Shown: positions 1-12,479, counted from the stretch's first letter. The stretch is DNA of 64,000 nucleotides from Lucifuga dentata (GCA_014773175.1 VXCM01000118.1:234826-298825); one strand, 5' to 3'. Notes: generated from the letters alone by a model not told the origin. Translations and numbers: made by a program.

Positions 1-1464
1 ATACACGACACCCCTCACCTTCCTTCTTTCACTTCACCCTTACTCTAGTGTCAAAAACTCAATACATCAATTACAGATGTCACTATGCTCAACTTTTTTG
101 ACACAAATTCTTAAAAGAATTCTAACAAGCCATGTGGCAGTTGCAGCCCTGTTAGTCTATGCTACCAGCAAAATCCACTTCCTTTGAATTAACCATATGC
201 ATATTCGTGTTACCCCACATAATTAATAAAACACTGACAGAGGCAGTGACGTACTCATTGCAGCACATGAAGTGTGATCTACAGTAAAATGCAATGTGAC
301 ATTTGCAATAATCTACTTTGTTGTATGTATTTAACTTTGCCATTAAGATGCAATTGCCACTTCACAAAGAGTGGCTGATTATTGGCTTGCTGACTTAAAT
401 CCAAGATAGTAGATGGGTGTTCAAGTCTGTTTCCATGTATCAAACTGCGGTACACCTGTCCACATATATCAATGTCCACAAGAATGTAAATGCAGCACAG
501 CCAGCTATGATAAAACATCACATGCATTGTCTCATTTAATTACCATATAATCAGTCAGAGTAACTGAAAATAAATACAGTGACTTTTGATATCCAGTAGG
601 TCTCTTTCCCCAAGATGCACCCCGTGAACTGAAACATCCCAAAACTTTGTGCATTCAGCCCTTGATTAAATTATGGACCATGAGTCCAAAAACTGCTACT
701 GCCCCAAGAAATAATCATCTTAAATTTGGAGATAAAAAAAGTTATCTTGGCCATTTTCAAAGTTTAGATGCTTCTCCAAGTCCAGACAGATCTTCAAACA
801 TGTTCTTCTTTAATGCCAAAAAATTAGCTGTCACAGTGATGTGTGATATTTCTTTACCTGCAGACCAGACAAGAACAGAAGTAACAGTCCTGGGGATCAG
901 ATCTTGTTCACCACAGTCAAATAGGGGTCACCCAAGTCTGGAGGTCTTTGCTCACCGTTTATATACTGGGCAGACACACAGCCATTGGCTTGGCCATTTT
1001 AGTGCTTGCTGGGCTCTCATTGGCCAGAGCCTGATTCTGATACTCTGAACAGTTTATGAAAAGCCCACATGTACGTCTCAGTCATCCAAGACGGGGGCTG
1101 CAGCTGTACACCCCCCCCCCCCCCNCCCTTGACCCATACGTATGTCCAGTACGATGGTGGGTGTATCTGAGAGGGGATGGGGGTCATAGGGGTGGGGTAA
1201 AGAGACATGCTGTAGCTCTGGAAAAACGCTGAGCCACAAGTTTACCAAGCACGCCATGTAGCTCAGGAGTCCTTGTGTCAGGTGTGAAGGTTGGAAAGGT
1301 TTTTTTTTTTTCGGGGGGAGGGGGTACTGACTATGGCAGTCTCACAACATGAAGGATATCTCCTTGATGAAGAGTAATGGGTCCCAGTTTTGCAGTATGG
1401 AAAGCAGCTTGGCTAGCACAAAAATGAGGACAAGAATGATGTGGGCAATGGATTAATTTTTATT

Positions 1465-1495
<31 letters not shown>

Positions 1496-2029
1496 TTTTT
1501 TTTGGTAGTGACAATATACAGTAAATAGTAAGATGCTACATATTCAACATAATGTAAATTCTAGAGTTGATTCAACAGGTATTATAAGTTTCACAGGTAG
1601 GATTTATTGAAAGGCTATTGTATTGGATTGTATTACATTGTACAGTGTTGCTGTTGTTGCTACAGTATCCATCTCCTGTATACTGACTCCTACTGACATA
1701 TGGGGAAAACGGCCTCAAAACAACCTTGACTCAGGCTTTGATATGCCAAGTACTGTGCATCAGATCTGCAATGGGAATACTGACTGACAGATGAAACTTC
1801 CAATGTGTAAGATGATGCCAATTTGATTTTAGATTCATCAACACTTGTCTTTGTCTCAAATGTCTCACGCTATTTTACCCATGTTTTGTGATGCTCCACA
1901 GTGGCCTGGTGTTTTATTTCTCTATGACTCAGAAGAAAATTTCATTCCAAGCAACTTGTAGTATTGTCAAGTTTTGTGCTTTTGTCTGAACTAAACCTTG
2001 CTGTTCTTAGTAGATAGCATGGCTGGTCT
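1..2029. other. Intergenic, no gene recognised
   Basis: I see no reading frame with recognisable protein character here. The stretch holds a C-homopolymer with an assembly N at 1125, a (TTTA)n microsatellite near 1461-1500 and AT-rich unique sequence. Short open frames exist on both strands but look like chance: they lack domain signatures and plausible splice partners. Confidence 0.6.
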
Positions 2030-2888
2030 TTAAAGGACCATACCATCCATTTTGCAGGTTTGAGCCTAATATATTCAATTTTCTTACACATAAGGTTACT
2101 AACAATCATTTTCCAAAGGATAAAACCGTATTTCAGCTTTCCATATATTTTACAAAATGTCTTAATCTTTCAAAATCAAATATTCAAGCGATACACCACC
2201 TTAAAAATTGATGTTTCGCCTGCTAATATTTATGCAGTCTTATGAAATCGTGGTTGTTTAAATTTTTTGATAAACGCAGGTCTTCTTTTGGGACTATATT
2301 CCCCGGTGGAGACATACATTCACTCCGCACTTTTTATTGCACTTACGTCTGTCCAACTGATCCGTGAAAGGGCCGGTGTGACTTCAGGTTTTTGCTCCAA
2401 CCAAGCAGGAGCACACCTGACACAACTCATTCAATCAACTGTCTTCACAGATGATTTGTTGTATCAGGTGTGCTCCTGCTTGGTTGGAGCAAAAACCTGA
2501 AGTCACACCGGCCCTTTCACGGATCAGTTGGACACCCCTGGNCCTGCTTGGTTGGAGCAAAAACCTGAAGTCACACCGGCCCTTTCACGGATCAGTTGGA
2601 CACCCCTGGCTTAAATGCTAAAATTACATAACTTCAAAACAAAAAACCTGAATGCACGTGTTGTTCATGATGATGGATTACCTATAGAATGCTTCAAGTA
2701 TCAACAAGTTGATTTTAATAGCGTACCAGAATGAACTGAAACTAATGGTGGTCTGGAAGGTAGGAACAATTTTTTTTAACTCACTGTTCCAGTAGTATGC
2801 TTTAGGAAATGATTGTCAATAATATTACATGTATGAAAATTGATTATATTAGGCTCAAACATGCAAAATGGATGGTATGGTCCTTTAA
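2030..2888. mobile_element. TTAA-ended MITE, copy 1 (carries a nested hairpin element)
   Basis: The element starts TTAAAGGACCATACCATCC and ends with the inverted counterpart GGTATGGTCCTTTAA. The terminal inverted repeats run about 90 bp. The interior is a non-coding spacer shared with four other copies in this window. All five copies begin TTAAAGG and end CCTTTAA, which fits a TTAA target duplication (piggyBac-like) but does not exclude a TA target. The interior is interrupted at about 2350-2609 by an unrelated hairpin element. There is no transposase, so it is non-autonomous. Confidence 0.75.
2350..2609. mobile_element. Hairpin MITE nested in MITE copy 1
   Basis: Two near-perfect 71-bp arms (2350-2420 and 2464-2534) are inverted copies of each other around a spacer of about 43 bp. 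Outer ends read TGTCCAACTGATCCGTG and its complement. The other MITE copies lack this block, so it is an insertion; CTTA appears on both sides and may be the target duplication. Positions 2543-2609 repeat the right arm exactly after the N at 2542, which I attribute to assembly. There is no coding capacity. Confidence 0.7.
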
Positions 2889-5800
2889 ACCTAGGTTTGA
2901 CCACATAAGCCATACTTGCCAAAATATCCTAGACAAAGATAATTCCTTCCTTACCTGCCTCAATAGTACCAAATTAGTTTGCCTGCACCAAAAATAGAGT
3001 GAAGAAGAGATGATTTATTAACCAGTCGAACCAAAACCTATCTACTATTGGCAGTCTAGTAAATGATAAGTGTTGGATCACATTGTGTTGAAATATCAGC
3101 AGATACAATTCAATGGGGACCCATAGGAACCCAATCAAAGGCACTGTTCCAATAAAGGGGCATCCCAGCAAGCAACCCTGCCATAGAATGCCCACGCCAA
3201 CTGGCAACCGCCTGGCCTGTCTTCTGACTGTCACCTGCTCCTTCCAGTCACTCATGTCATTATCGCCCCACGTTGTCCTGTCAGTTCACACAGCATGTAT
3301 AACATGCTCCCCTTGATAGCAAATCCAAACTAGCCAAGCATTTCAAGCCTACACTTCTGACCCTCACCCATCTCCTCGTATTTATTCTCCAACTTTATTT
3401 TCATTGTGCTGCTTGGGTGTCTTTCCACTACCTCTTGGTTTGTCACTGCCAGTATCCAGACATGTCGGCAAGTGGAGTGTCGGCTGGCCACTCTGCCCTT
3501 GCCCTGAATTGACACCACATATCCTATTACACAGCTGTCTGCTGCCTATCCTCCTCTGAGTGGGAGGTTACCAAATTAGTCTCTGTGGATGTCCCTACTA
3601 TCACTGCATACACCAATCTTTTCCTTCCCACATGCAGCATTGCACAACACTCCATTTGTTTTTATTTGTGCATATGGATTGTGCCATAGTCACCCAAATC
3701 TTGCACAGAAAGATAATAAAAATGTTTAAGGTACATTTTAGCTAAGTAACCTTCTCATACAGAACGGCAGCTATAGGTTATAGGAGTTATATATTAGCTG
3801 GGATATTTAGTAGTTTCACCTGCAAATGAGACTGTAAATACAGTTAGTGCTGACATTTTACCCAGAGCAATCAAATAATGTCAGTCTAGAACACTTATGC
3901 AACAGGGTGGTGGTAAGATGTATGTAGAGCAGCTTCTATTACCAGCATGGATTCCATCAAACTTGGCACAATGCTAATGCTAAATCCCAACCAGGCTGCA
4001 GAAATACTGATGCGTGACAGTTTGGATTCTTACCAACTGAGTGCAAGTACATGACATTTTATGAAAGAATGGTACATAATGGAGTATGCAGGACTTATGT
4101 AATATATTTTGGGTGATAAAGTGCTCACATGAAATCCGATTGTTGGACTTGAACAACTCTTGTCTTATTGTCCCACTGAGTGTGTCAGAGGAAGTGAGAA
4201 TTAGTTTGTAGTCTTACAGGATACCTTTCTTGTAATCTATACAACTTGACCCTTGGAAGGAATCCATGCTAACTGCACTGACTGATGTCAGAATAGCATA
4301 AACTGCAGCCAATGCTGCAGTCAGAGTATTAGGTGAAACTAAAATATGCCATATTGTGCAAGAATTTTTACAATTTCGGACCCTCAGTCAATACTCTTTA
4401 TATCTGTCTGTAATTTCTTCCTTATGGAAATAATTCAACCTGGTAAAAAAGAAAAAAATTAGTGAAGTATTTTTTATGTGCCTGGCAACAAAGTGTAATA
4501 ACGTTGCAAGCCTCTATATATAACACCTTTATGGGAGACTGTATTTATAGCTTCTCTCCCACATTTACCACCTGTTTTAAAGAACTAGCTGCAGATGCAG
4601 ATCACGTACAAAATGTGAAGCTGAAAGAAATACTTCTTATTTTAGTTTTATTTAAAATAAAAATATTATCTAAATAATTAAGTATAAACAGTGGTTGAAA
4701 ATAGTTATGTATGATTTCATTAGCTGTGACAGCTTGATATTTAGTGGGTTTAATTAAAATTAATCAATTTTCAGACGTGCCGATTGCATTCGATGTACAG
4801 TATTTACTGCAAAAAACTCAACTGACTTCTGCCCAAATTTGATTTTGTTTCAATATTTTTGTTTGAAAGATAACAGTTTCACTTAGATGAGAAATCTGTG
4901 TCTGGATATTATGCAAGATGAACTTTCCTTTGTGTGTTTGTTAGAGTGTTGGTGGTTGTTCATTGAAACTAGAGCCCACAGGGTCACGTGTGGACAGTGT
5001 GGTCAGGGTTAGGCTATAATTATACTAGGCTTGCTTCTCCATCTGCCCCCTGTCAAACACGCACCCCCGCCCACCTAAGACACTGATTCAATTTCATCGA
5101 GTCAGTTGTCTGTCAACTATTCTCTCAGGGCAGACAGGACATCTCCTACTTTATGCTAAAGGCTCCACTGAAGGACATTGTAGATTCTACAAAATATTAC
5201 GAAATCGCTGCACTCATCTACTACACATTGTGGTACTAAACTGGCACACTATGATTGTCAGTCAGCTATCAAAAAAATCAAACAATGATAAACCCATAAC
5301 ATGACTACAGTATTTGTCACAGTTTAGAAAGATGTCTATGATGAATATATATTTTAATGAATTGCATTTCACTAAGAAGTGCAGGTAAACTCCGTTCAAA
5401 ACTGCTGCAGAAAGTGAGATTTGGGTTGTGGTGTTTATCTTCCACCCCGTCCTTGCACCACTGTGTTAACAAGTGAGTCATACAGGTGTTGTTGCTATGA
5501 AAATAATGGCACTCTCAATAGGATTAACTGGACCAAAACACATGAACACAGTGTGCTCTAGTTGGAAAATTTATTCAGGCGTGCCAAATACGTATCAGTG
5601 CAACTGAATGCATAAAGGCTTGACATTCCAGAGGCTTTGAGTGCAGTATGTGACTATGGATCATTGAACATGTGATGTGACCACAAATGACACGGTGTAC
5701 TGTAACATGCATCTACACCTGACACAAGCCTCCCTCTCAGGGGATATTTTATACAGTCTATGCTATATAAAAGTTAGTGTTATAGCTCTTCTTTACCCCC

Positions 5801-7927
5801 ACCCCCACCCCCATCCCCACCCTTATTTGTCACACATGCCTTCTCTCATCGTTAATCATCCCATGTGCTACTTGCATGATTCTACATGAATGATGGGTTT
5901 ATTTAAGGTAGCAAATCAGGGTGCCTTTAATGCATTTAGCCTGATTTAACCCTTAAACGTTACATTATTACACAGGATTGCTCTGTATCCAGCCAGAGTA
6001 GAGGTAATGATCAAATCATCTCTCCTCTGAGGGTAAAACTGTTTGTCCAACTGCTTCAACGCTTATATGGATCAACTCATGAATTATCAGGTAGCCAGAG
6101 TTCACTGGTCTGTATGTAAAACCCATAATGCACAGGGGCAGAAGGGTAGACAACAGGTGCCAACTGTCGTATATGTGGACACTGTGTGTGGGAGAAGTTG
6201 TCAGAAGATCTCAGTTTTTATCTTGATGGTATGGAATGGAATTACAGTGGAAGTGGAATTACAACCAGTCTCTACACCTTTTCTCACATATCCTTGTCAC
6301 ATACTTTAAACTTTGCTTTATGACTTTGATCTTGGAACACAATATAAATTTAGTCTACTACCACTTCTCAGCTCAGGACTATATTCAATTCAATTCAGTT
6401 CAACTGTATTTATCCCTCTAGGGATAATTGTTTAGAGCAACTTCTCATAACACACCATAGAAGCTGAGGTTATACAAAGATGACATGATTGAATTTCTTT
6501 AAAAGCACCTGTCCATGCAGCCACACATATCTACCATTTGGCAGCTGACATCACATTATGTCTGTTACATAATCTTATACTGTCCTACAGTGCAAACACA
6601 CTCTATGACCTCCATTTGTTCCAGTGTCTCTATGGCCATAGAGACACTGGAACAATGGATATTCACCAAGCTTTGGCATCGCGTTTACATATAATATATT
6701 GCTCATTGTTTGTAATCTACTGTAAGAGCACACACTTTTCAGCCTAATTATTACAATATAGAATATTCTGTTACCTACTACTCTACATTACAGAGTCTGC
6801 TGCCCCCTGTTGCTTCTCTGGCTTTCTGCCATTCCTGTGTTCTAAATCCAAATAACTCTGAGTTTTTCGAGTCTTTCTTATTGGCAGCTGAAACTCTGAT
6901 ACAGCATTAGAAGAAGTTTTGACTATATTTCCATTTTCAACTAATGCCTACTAATCATCCACATTTCTAGCATTTGAAAGCTTTTGTATGTGAGGCAACA
7001 GGACATTGCAGGAATGACAAACTACCATTTCTTAAGTAACAGCCCACTGATATGGCTAATGGCACTTATAGGAATAAAGCATTTCTGCTGAAAACCAGCA
7101 CTTTTTTAGAGGTCAGCATTATCTAAAAGACAATACAACATCTTAGAAAGAGGACAGCAATCCACTTATAATTGGCTCATATTCATTCTGCCTTCATATG
7201 TGCTTCAGCAGCAGTTTATGAGCAAATCTAATTAAAATATTAAATCAAAATCTAAGTGTCTTTAGTCTGGCACAGCAAAATAGCTTGTGATTTAGATAAA
7301 GTGCAGTATGTCTAATAATTCAGTTTATTTACAGAAGCAGAGAAGGCATGCTGATGGCTTTCCAGCAAATCAAAAGTATCTACTACTGTTACTGTATACT
7401 TGTATATAAAGTTTCTATTTCCAATAGTTTTTTTGTTGATGGGTGCTTTGCTTGGTCCTGTTCACAAAGCAGAATTAATGCAACAGCTGATAACTACAAT
7501 GTTGAAAGACCAGAACTCAAAAATGTAATTAATTTGTAATTAATGATTAATTTAATGAATCATTCATATATTTATTTATTAAATTTGAAATAATAGCAGC
7601 CATAGACCTGTGGGACTGTGCCATCTATTTTCAGTGGTGACCCTGCCACCTAGAGGCACATTTGCAAGGCCTCATTGTCTGAGACCGGGTGGGTCAATAT
7701 TTAACTTCATGTAATACATTCTGGATGAATTTACCCTCCAAAACTTGGTATATGTTCACTTTTACACACAGTAAGTCTTTCTATTTGTCCCTCAGGAGCT
7801 GCTAAAGTTCCAGTTCTTAAAAGACATCTATCATTAACACTACTTATGGAAAATGCTGACCTAAATTAATTTTTCCTTTCAGTTCCTGCATTGAAATCCA
7901 GAGGAAATTCTGATTAAAAATCAAACC
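2889..7927. other. Intergenic, no gene recognised
   Basis: Five kilobases with no supportable gene on either strand. Contents are a (CCCCCA)-type tract near 5797-5822, a perfect palindrome at 6616-6655 (listed separately), a short CAATT-rich patch near 6385-6420 and AT-rich unique sequence. The longest open frames are under 100 codons and show no domain signature. Confidence 0.55.
6616..6655. repeat. 40-bp perfect palindrome
   Basis: TTGTTCCAGTGTCTCTATGG is followed immediately by its exact reverse complement, with no spacer. Allowing one gap, the symmetry extends a few bases further (CCATTTG against CAATGG). Such a sequence can form a cruciform. No surrounding element explains it. Confidence 0.9.
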
Positions 7928-8493
7928 TTAAAGAACCTATTTGAGCCTAATAAAATTTTCATACAGGTTACGTTACTGACAGCCATTCCCTAAAGGATAA
8001 AACCATACTTCAGCTTTCCTGATATTTTGCAACATCTTGTAATCTTCCAAAATTATATATCCAAGCTATACACCCACCTTAAAAATCAATGTTTCAAGTC
8101 ACGGTCATTTAATTTTTTTGATAAACACAGGTCTTCTTTTGGAAATATATTCCCCAGTGGAGACATACATTCACTCAGCACTTTTTATTGTGCTTAAATG
8201 CTAAAATGAAAAAAAAAAAAAAAAAAANAAAAAAAAAAAAAAAAAAACCTGAATACACGTCTTGTTCACGAAGATGGATTACCTGTCCCAAGAACCTTTC
8301 AAGTATCAACAAGTTCATTTTAATAGCATACCAGAATGAACTGAAATCAATTGCGGTGTGGAAGGTAGAAAAAAAAACATTTAATTCACTGTTCCAGTAA
8401 TATGCTTTGGGAAATGATTGTCAGTAACGCTGCGTGCATGAAAATTAAATATATTAGGCTCAAACATGCAAATTGGACAGCATGGTCCTTTAA
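7928..8493. mobile_element. TTAA-ended MITE, copy 2
   Basis: Same family as 2030-2888: it begins TTAAAGAACC, ends GGTCCTTTAA, and shares the interior segments that include the GGTCTTCTTTTGG and GAGACATACATTCACTC blocks. Its middle carries a long A homopolymer with an assembly N at 8228. The left terminal repeat is more decayed than in the other copies. There is no open reading frame of interest. Confidence 0.7.
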
Positions 8494-8533
8494 TGCCTGT
8501 TGTACAGTACATATGAATGCAAAATGAACTTTA

Positions 8534-8535
<2 letters not shown>

Positions 8536-8564
<29 letters not shown>
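8536..8564. repeat. (CA)n microsatellite
   Basis: Uninterrupted CA dinucleotide run lying just downstream of MITE copy 2. Confidence 0.9.
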
Positions 8565-8567
<3 letters not shown>

Positions 8568-8776
8568 CGGTCAGTTTTGGACAGGCGGCGTGTGAATCTT
8601 CAAGTCAAAAAAAGGCCTCACAGGGAAGATTTTGAATGATCTTCTGCAACAAACAAAGGTTTGTGTAAACTGAAGCTGATACTACCAGTCTCAGTTTTAT
8701 TTTAAGCCAGGCTGGTATGATTATGCTGTTACATCACATACAAAATTATTACTTAAAATAGAATCTTGGATCGACT

Positions 8777-9122
8777 GGGTCAGCATGGTGGTTCAGTGGT
8801 TAGCTCTGTTGCCTCACAGCAAGAAGGTCCTGGGTTCGAGGCCGACCGGGTTCTTTCTGTGTGAAACGCTCTACCCGTGACTGTGTGGGTTCTCTCCAGG
8901 CTTCCTCCCACCTCCAAAGACATGCATATCAGGTGAAGTGGAAACTCTAAATTGACCGTAGGTGTGAATGAGTTTGTCTGTCTCTATGTGTCAACCCTGT
9001 GATAGGCTGGCGATCTGTCCAGGTGAACCCCGCTCTCGCCCAATGACTGTTGGGATAGGCTCCAGCCCTCACGTGACCCATAACAGGCTGAACAGGTACA
9101 GAAAATGGATGGCTGGATCGAT
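8777..9122 (+). mobile_element. tRNA-derived SINE with LINE-like tail
   Basis: The head (CAGCATGGTGGTTCAGTGG, then GCCTCACAGCAAGAAGGTCC and GGTTCGAGGCC) has the A-box/B-box layout of a tRNA-derived RNA polymerase III promoter and is a very common teleost SINE head. The remainder (CTGTGATAGGCTGGCGA, GGGATAGGCTCCAGCC, GAAAATGGATGGCTGGA) is the L2/CR1-like 3' tail that mobilises such SINEs in fish. It is diverged and non-coding, and inserted in + orientation. Family name not assigned. Confidence 0.8.
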
Positions 9123-9743
9123 GAGTTATCAAGTGGTGTAACTGTGATGAGGGTCTTTGATCATCTCAAGGTTAAATAGGCCCCTTCATGATTGTACAAG
9201 TAAATTTTTATGCATCTTTATGCAATTGTCAGCACTTGTTGGTATTAAAAAAAAGTGCCATAACTATCAAAATAATTGCAGTTGATTACAGAAAACAATT
9301 CTGATTCTGAAAAAAAAAATGAAATTATTCTCCACTTACTGAAAAAATGCTGCCTGTAAAAAGCAAATAGTTATTCTAACCATGCAATATTAGTTCATTG
9401 TACCTAAAAATTTGAAGCTTTTCTATTGAGAATCCTAGGTTCATTGAACATGTACTTTTTTACTTTTTTGTTTGTTCAACAATGCATAACTTAACTTTTT
9501 TAGGGCAATGAGTTACCCTGTTTTTTTTTTTTTTTNTTTTTTTTTTTTTTGTTGTTGTTGTTTTGTTTTGTTTTGGTTTTTTTTAAGTTAAATGAACTTA
9601 TCAGGGCTTACAGTGTGTAAAGTTTGTCTGCTGAATACATCTGTATGGAATAAAACCACAAAAACAACATTAAAAAAAAAATACAATTCAACATTTAATG
9701 AGGATTTTCATGTCCAAAATGAGGGAGAGGCCGCTCACTTTCA
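9123..9743. other. AT-rich non-coding stretch
   Basis: Contains poly-T and GTT/GTTTT runs around the assembly N at 9536. I see nothing else in it. If the minus-strand Glu-rich gene next door is real, the part nearest 9743 would be its 3' untranslated region. Confidence 0.4.
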
Positions 9744-9840
9744 CTAATGACTGCGGTGAGCGTTTCTTCGCTTCTTGGATTTTTGTCTGACCTGGAAGCC
9801 ATGTGACGTCTGCGATGTCAACTCGCAGGATGTCACCTGC

Positions 9841-9854
9841 AGATAGATAGATAA

Positions 9855-9901
<47 letters not shown>
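9841..9901. repeat. (GATA)n then (GA)n microsatellite
   Basis: GATA units run directly into about 20 GA units, immediately beside the putative acceptor of the minus-strand last exon. Confidence 0.9.
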
Positions 9902-9903
<2 letters not shown>

Positions 9904-9987
9904 GGACAGTTAAATAGTCAGACTAACGCAACATTGACCATAGAATATATAATAGGTGATCAATGATTGCTAGCCTGTTGGGAGGTG

Positions 9988-10080
9988 AGTGTCTGTGCGT
10001 GTGTGTGCGTGCATGTGTGCGTGTGTGTGTGCGTGTAAGTGTGTGTGTGTGCATGTATGCATGTGTGTGTGTGTGTGTTT
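9988..10080. repeat. Interrupted (GT)n microsatellite
   Basis: GT-rich tract with GC and AT interruptions. It follows a GCTAGCCTGYTGGGAGGTG block that recurs at 11055-11073, also directly before a GT tract. Confidence 0.85.
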
Positions 10081-11074
10081 TCACCTTACAGGAGTGGACT
10101 ATCGATACTTGGGGTGTCTGGGGGACGGTGGATCCTGCAGGACTCTGTACTGGTTCCTGCTGGTAAGAAGTTGCTGGTACTACTGCAGCTTCCTGCTGCT
10201 GGTCCATATCTGCATCTTCCTCCTCCTCCTCCATCCTCCTCCTCTGCTTTCTTCAGTCTGAGAGGCATCTCTTCTGCCCCCTTGCTTAACCATAATTTCT
10301 CCTCCTCTGCCATGTCTGACTCCCCCTTCTCCCCTCTGAATATTGACTCAGAACAATTTGAGTCCAATTCCTCCTTTATCTCCAGCTCCATCTCCCGCAG
10401 CTCCTCCTTCAAGTCCTTCACCTCCTCTGCCATATCTGCATCCTCCTCCTCCTCCTCCTCCTCCTCTTTCTCCTCCTCTTTCTCCTCCTTTTCCTCCTCC
10501 TTCTCCTCCTCCTCCTCCTTCTTCTCNCTCCTCCTCCTCCTCCTCCTCCTTCTGTATCTCCAGCTCCATCTCCTCCTTCACCTCCGGCTCCTCCTCCTTA
10601 TGTTCCGTCAGACACACTGGGATGAAGAACCTGAGGAACCTCTTCCCCAGTGGCTTCTTTTTGTTTGGAGCAGCAGGTGAGCTCTGAGCGTGTCTGGCTG
10701 CAGCACTGCCTGACTGCTCACAGAGCCTCATCACGTTGCTGTGATGGATGGATGATGGATTCTGCTGCAGACTTGGGCTCCGCCGCTGACTCGTCCTCAG
10801 TAAGCAGAGGACGCTGCTGGTCCACTGGCTCGTCCTCCAACAGGTTCAACGTATGTGCCACCCAGATCTACTGCTGATCATCCCTCAGACAGACAGAGGA
10901 GAGACAGAAAAGAAATTCTGTTAGTAATTAAAAATAGCTGAGGAACCATAGAAACACTAGATGAGTCTATGTTTTCTTAAGAAAATATAGTTTCTGCTTG
11001 AGTAGGATTCACTGTCTAGACTGACACACTATTGATACACTATTGGAGATTATTGCTAGCCTGCTGGGAGGTGG

Positions 11075-11076
<2 letters not shown>

Positions 11077-11104
<28 letters not shown>
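11077..11104. repeat. (GT)n microsatellite
   Basis: Pure GT run following the second copy of the GCTAGCCTG block. Confidence 0.85.
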
Positions 11105-11106
<2 letters not shown>

Positions 11107-11124
11107 TTGATAGATATTACACTA

Positions 11125-12240
11125 CATGTATATACTCGACTATAAGCTGATCTCCACTATAAACCGACCCCCGATTTTGACCTGCAAATTTAGATTTTTA
11201 AAGAAACCTGCATATAAACCTGATGTTGTTCTATCAATTTATTTGTTTAGCAAATTATCTGTTTTTTTTTTGTTTGTTTGTTTTGTTTTTTCGGGGAATT
11301 GTCATAGTATTCCTGTGATTTTCTGAAAATAATCCACTACTGGTACCGGTAAACAGCTGATTNTGTCATAGTATTCCTGTGATTTTCTGAAAATAATCCA
11401 CTACTGGTACCGGTAAACAGCTGATTACCTGAAGTGACATTAGCTAACATTAAGTTTTCTGGACTCCTCTTCCTCGTCTGAATCATATTGATGAAGGTAA
11501 GGAAAGCTTTATAAATGAGCTATAATTATCATGGAGCTTATTTAGCCGTGTAATTATGGTGACTTATTTTATTTATTTATTTATTTTAAGAATCTCACCT
11601 ATTACATGTTTTCAGTAATTATCCTGTACCTGAGTTGATGTGAGCCTGTCTATGTGCTGGACATTCCNTACATGTTTTCAGTAATTATCCTGTACCTGAG
11701 TTGATGTGAGCCTGTCTATGTGCTGGACATTCCTTGATATGGAGATTTGGAATTCCCTCAGGCAACCCCCTGATATTGTTCCATCAATTTATTTGTTTAG
11801 CAAATTACCTGTTTTTCTGGGTATTTTCATAGTATTCCTCTGATTTTCTGAAAATAATCCAGNTTTAGCAAATTACCTGTTTTTCTGGGTATTTTCATAG
11901 TATTCCTCTGATTTTCTGAAAATAATCCAGGTACCCTTAAACATGATATTTATTTCAGCAGCTGATTACCATAACTGACCAATCACAGCAGCGCTTACTG
12001 GCTGCCACAAATGTGCTGGATAAGATGTTTAGTCAGGAAATACATCATTCTAAGGTATGATTTAAACTATGGGTAGTGGTAATGAGTAGTGTTTCCACCC
12101 CTGGAAATTTCATTCTCTGGGATCAAATTTGAATTACCTGCATATAAGCTGACCCCGATTTGTGTTGTGAGATTTGGTAAAAAAAAAAAAACAAAAAACA
12201 AAAAAAACAACTCAGCTTATACTTGAGTATATAGGCTACA
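11125..12240. mobile_element. Possible non-autonomous DNA transposon with TATAAGC ends
   Basis: The left end reads TATATACTCGACTATAAGCTGA-like sequence followed by TATAAACCGACCCCC. The right end, inverted, reads TATATACTCAAGTATAAGCTGA with a subterminal TATAAGCTGACCCCG block. These look like terminal plus subterminal repeats. The interior contains two diverged copies of one segment (about 11219-11420 and 11770-11960, sharing TCAATTTATTTGTTTAGCAA). Three N-joined assembly duplications (11363, 11668, 11863) inflate the length. No transposase is visible and the family is not assigned. Confidence 0.45.
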
Positions 12241-12479
12241 GTAAGTCAAAATAATACAATAGGCATACAATAAATAAATGTACATGAATTTATACTGTAT
12301 ATTCTGAATAAATTTAATCATGTTTGGAGTCTGTTTATTGCAGTTACTAATGTGTTTGTTTGTTGGTTGGTTGTTATGGTGAGCAAAGGGATCACAGTGT
12401 TGGACTTAATGTCTGATGATATTGTATTAATGTGATTATAAAACATATAATAAAGAATTAAAATTATCTATCTGTTCTT

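Larger units (their letters stand above)
9744..10880 (-). pseudogene. Glu-rich coding-like locus, minus strand, frame-disrupted
   Basis: I do not recognise this gene. Reading leftwards, one segment has a coding look (EDEPVDQQRPLLTEDESAAE). It is followed by a basic stretch (KKKPLGKRFLRFFIPV), a long Glu tract, a coiled-coil-like part (VKDLKEELREMELEIKEEL) and DQQQEAAVVPATSYQQEPVQ. That exon may end at 10085 with a donor AAG|gtgaaa. A last exon 9836-9744 follows an acceptor ctgcag and gives 30 aa ending KKRRNAHRSH then a stop, in matching phase 0. The body sits in all three minus frames. One shift coincides with the N at 10527 and another with a (GGA)n run near 10210-10240. It may be a real gene damaged by assembly of triplet repeats, or a pseudogene. 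The 5' end is undefined. Confidence 0.4.

Noticed and set aside
2267..2500. 77-codon + strand frame over the hairpin element
   Set aside because: It reads through two inverted-repeat arms of a MITE and has no protein similarity that I recognise.
8820..8850. tRNA gene suggested by the box-B-like GGTTCGAGGCC
   Set aside because: It is the head of a SINE; no cloverleaf with acceptor stem can be closed.
10039..10687. Long + strand open frames rich in Ser or Pro
   Set aside because: They are the antisense translation of a Glu-coding triplet repeat; codon pattern and the terminal exon favour the minus strand.
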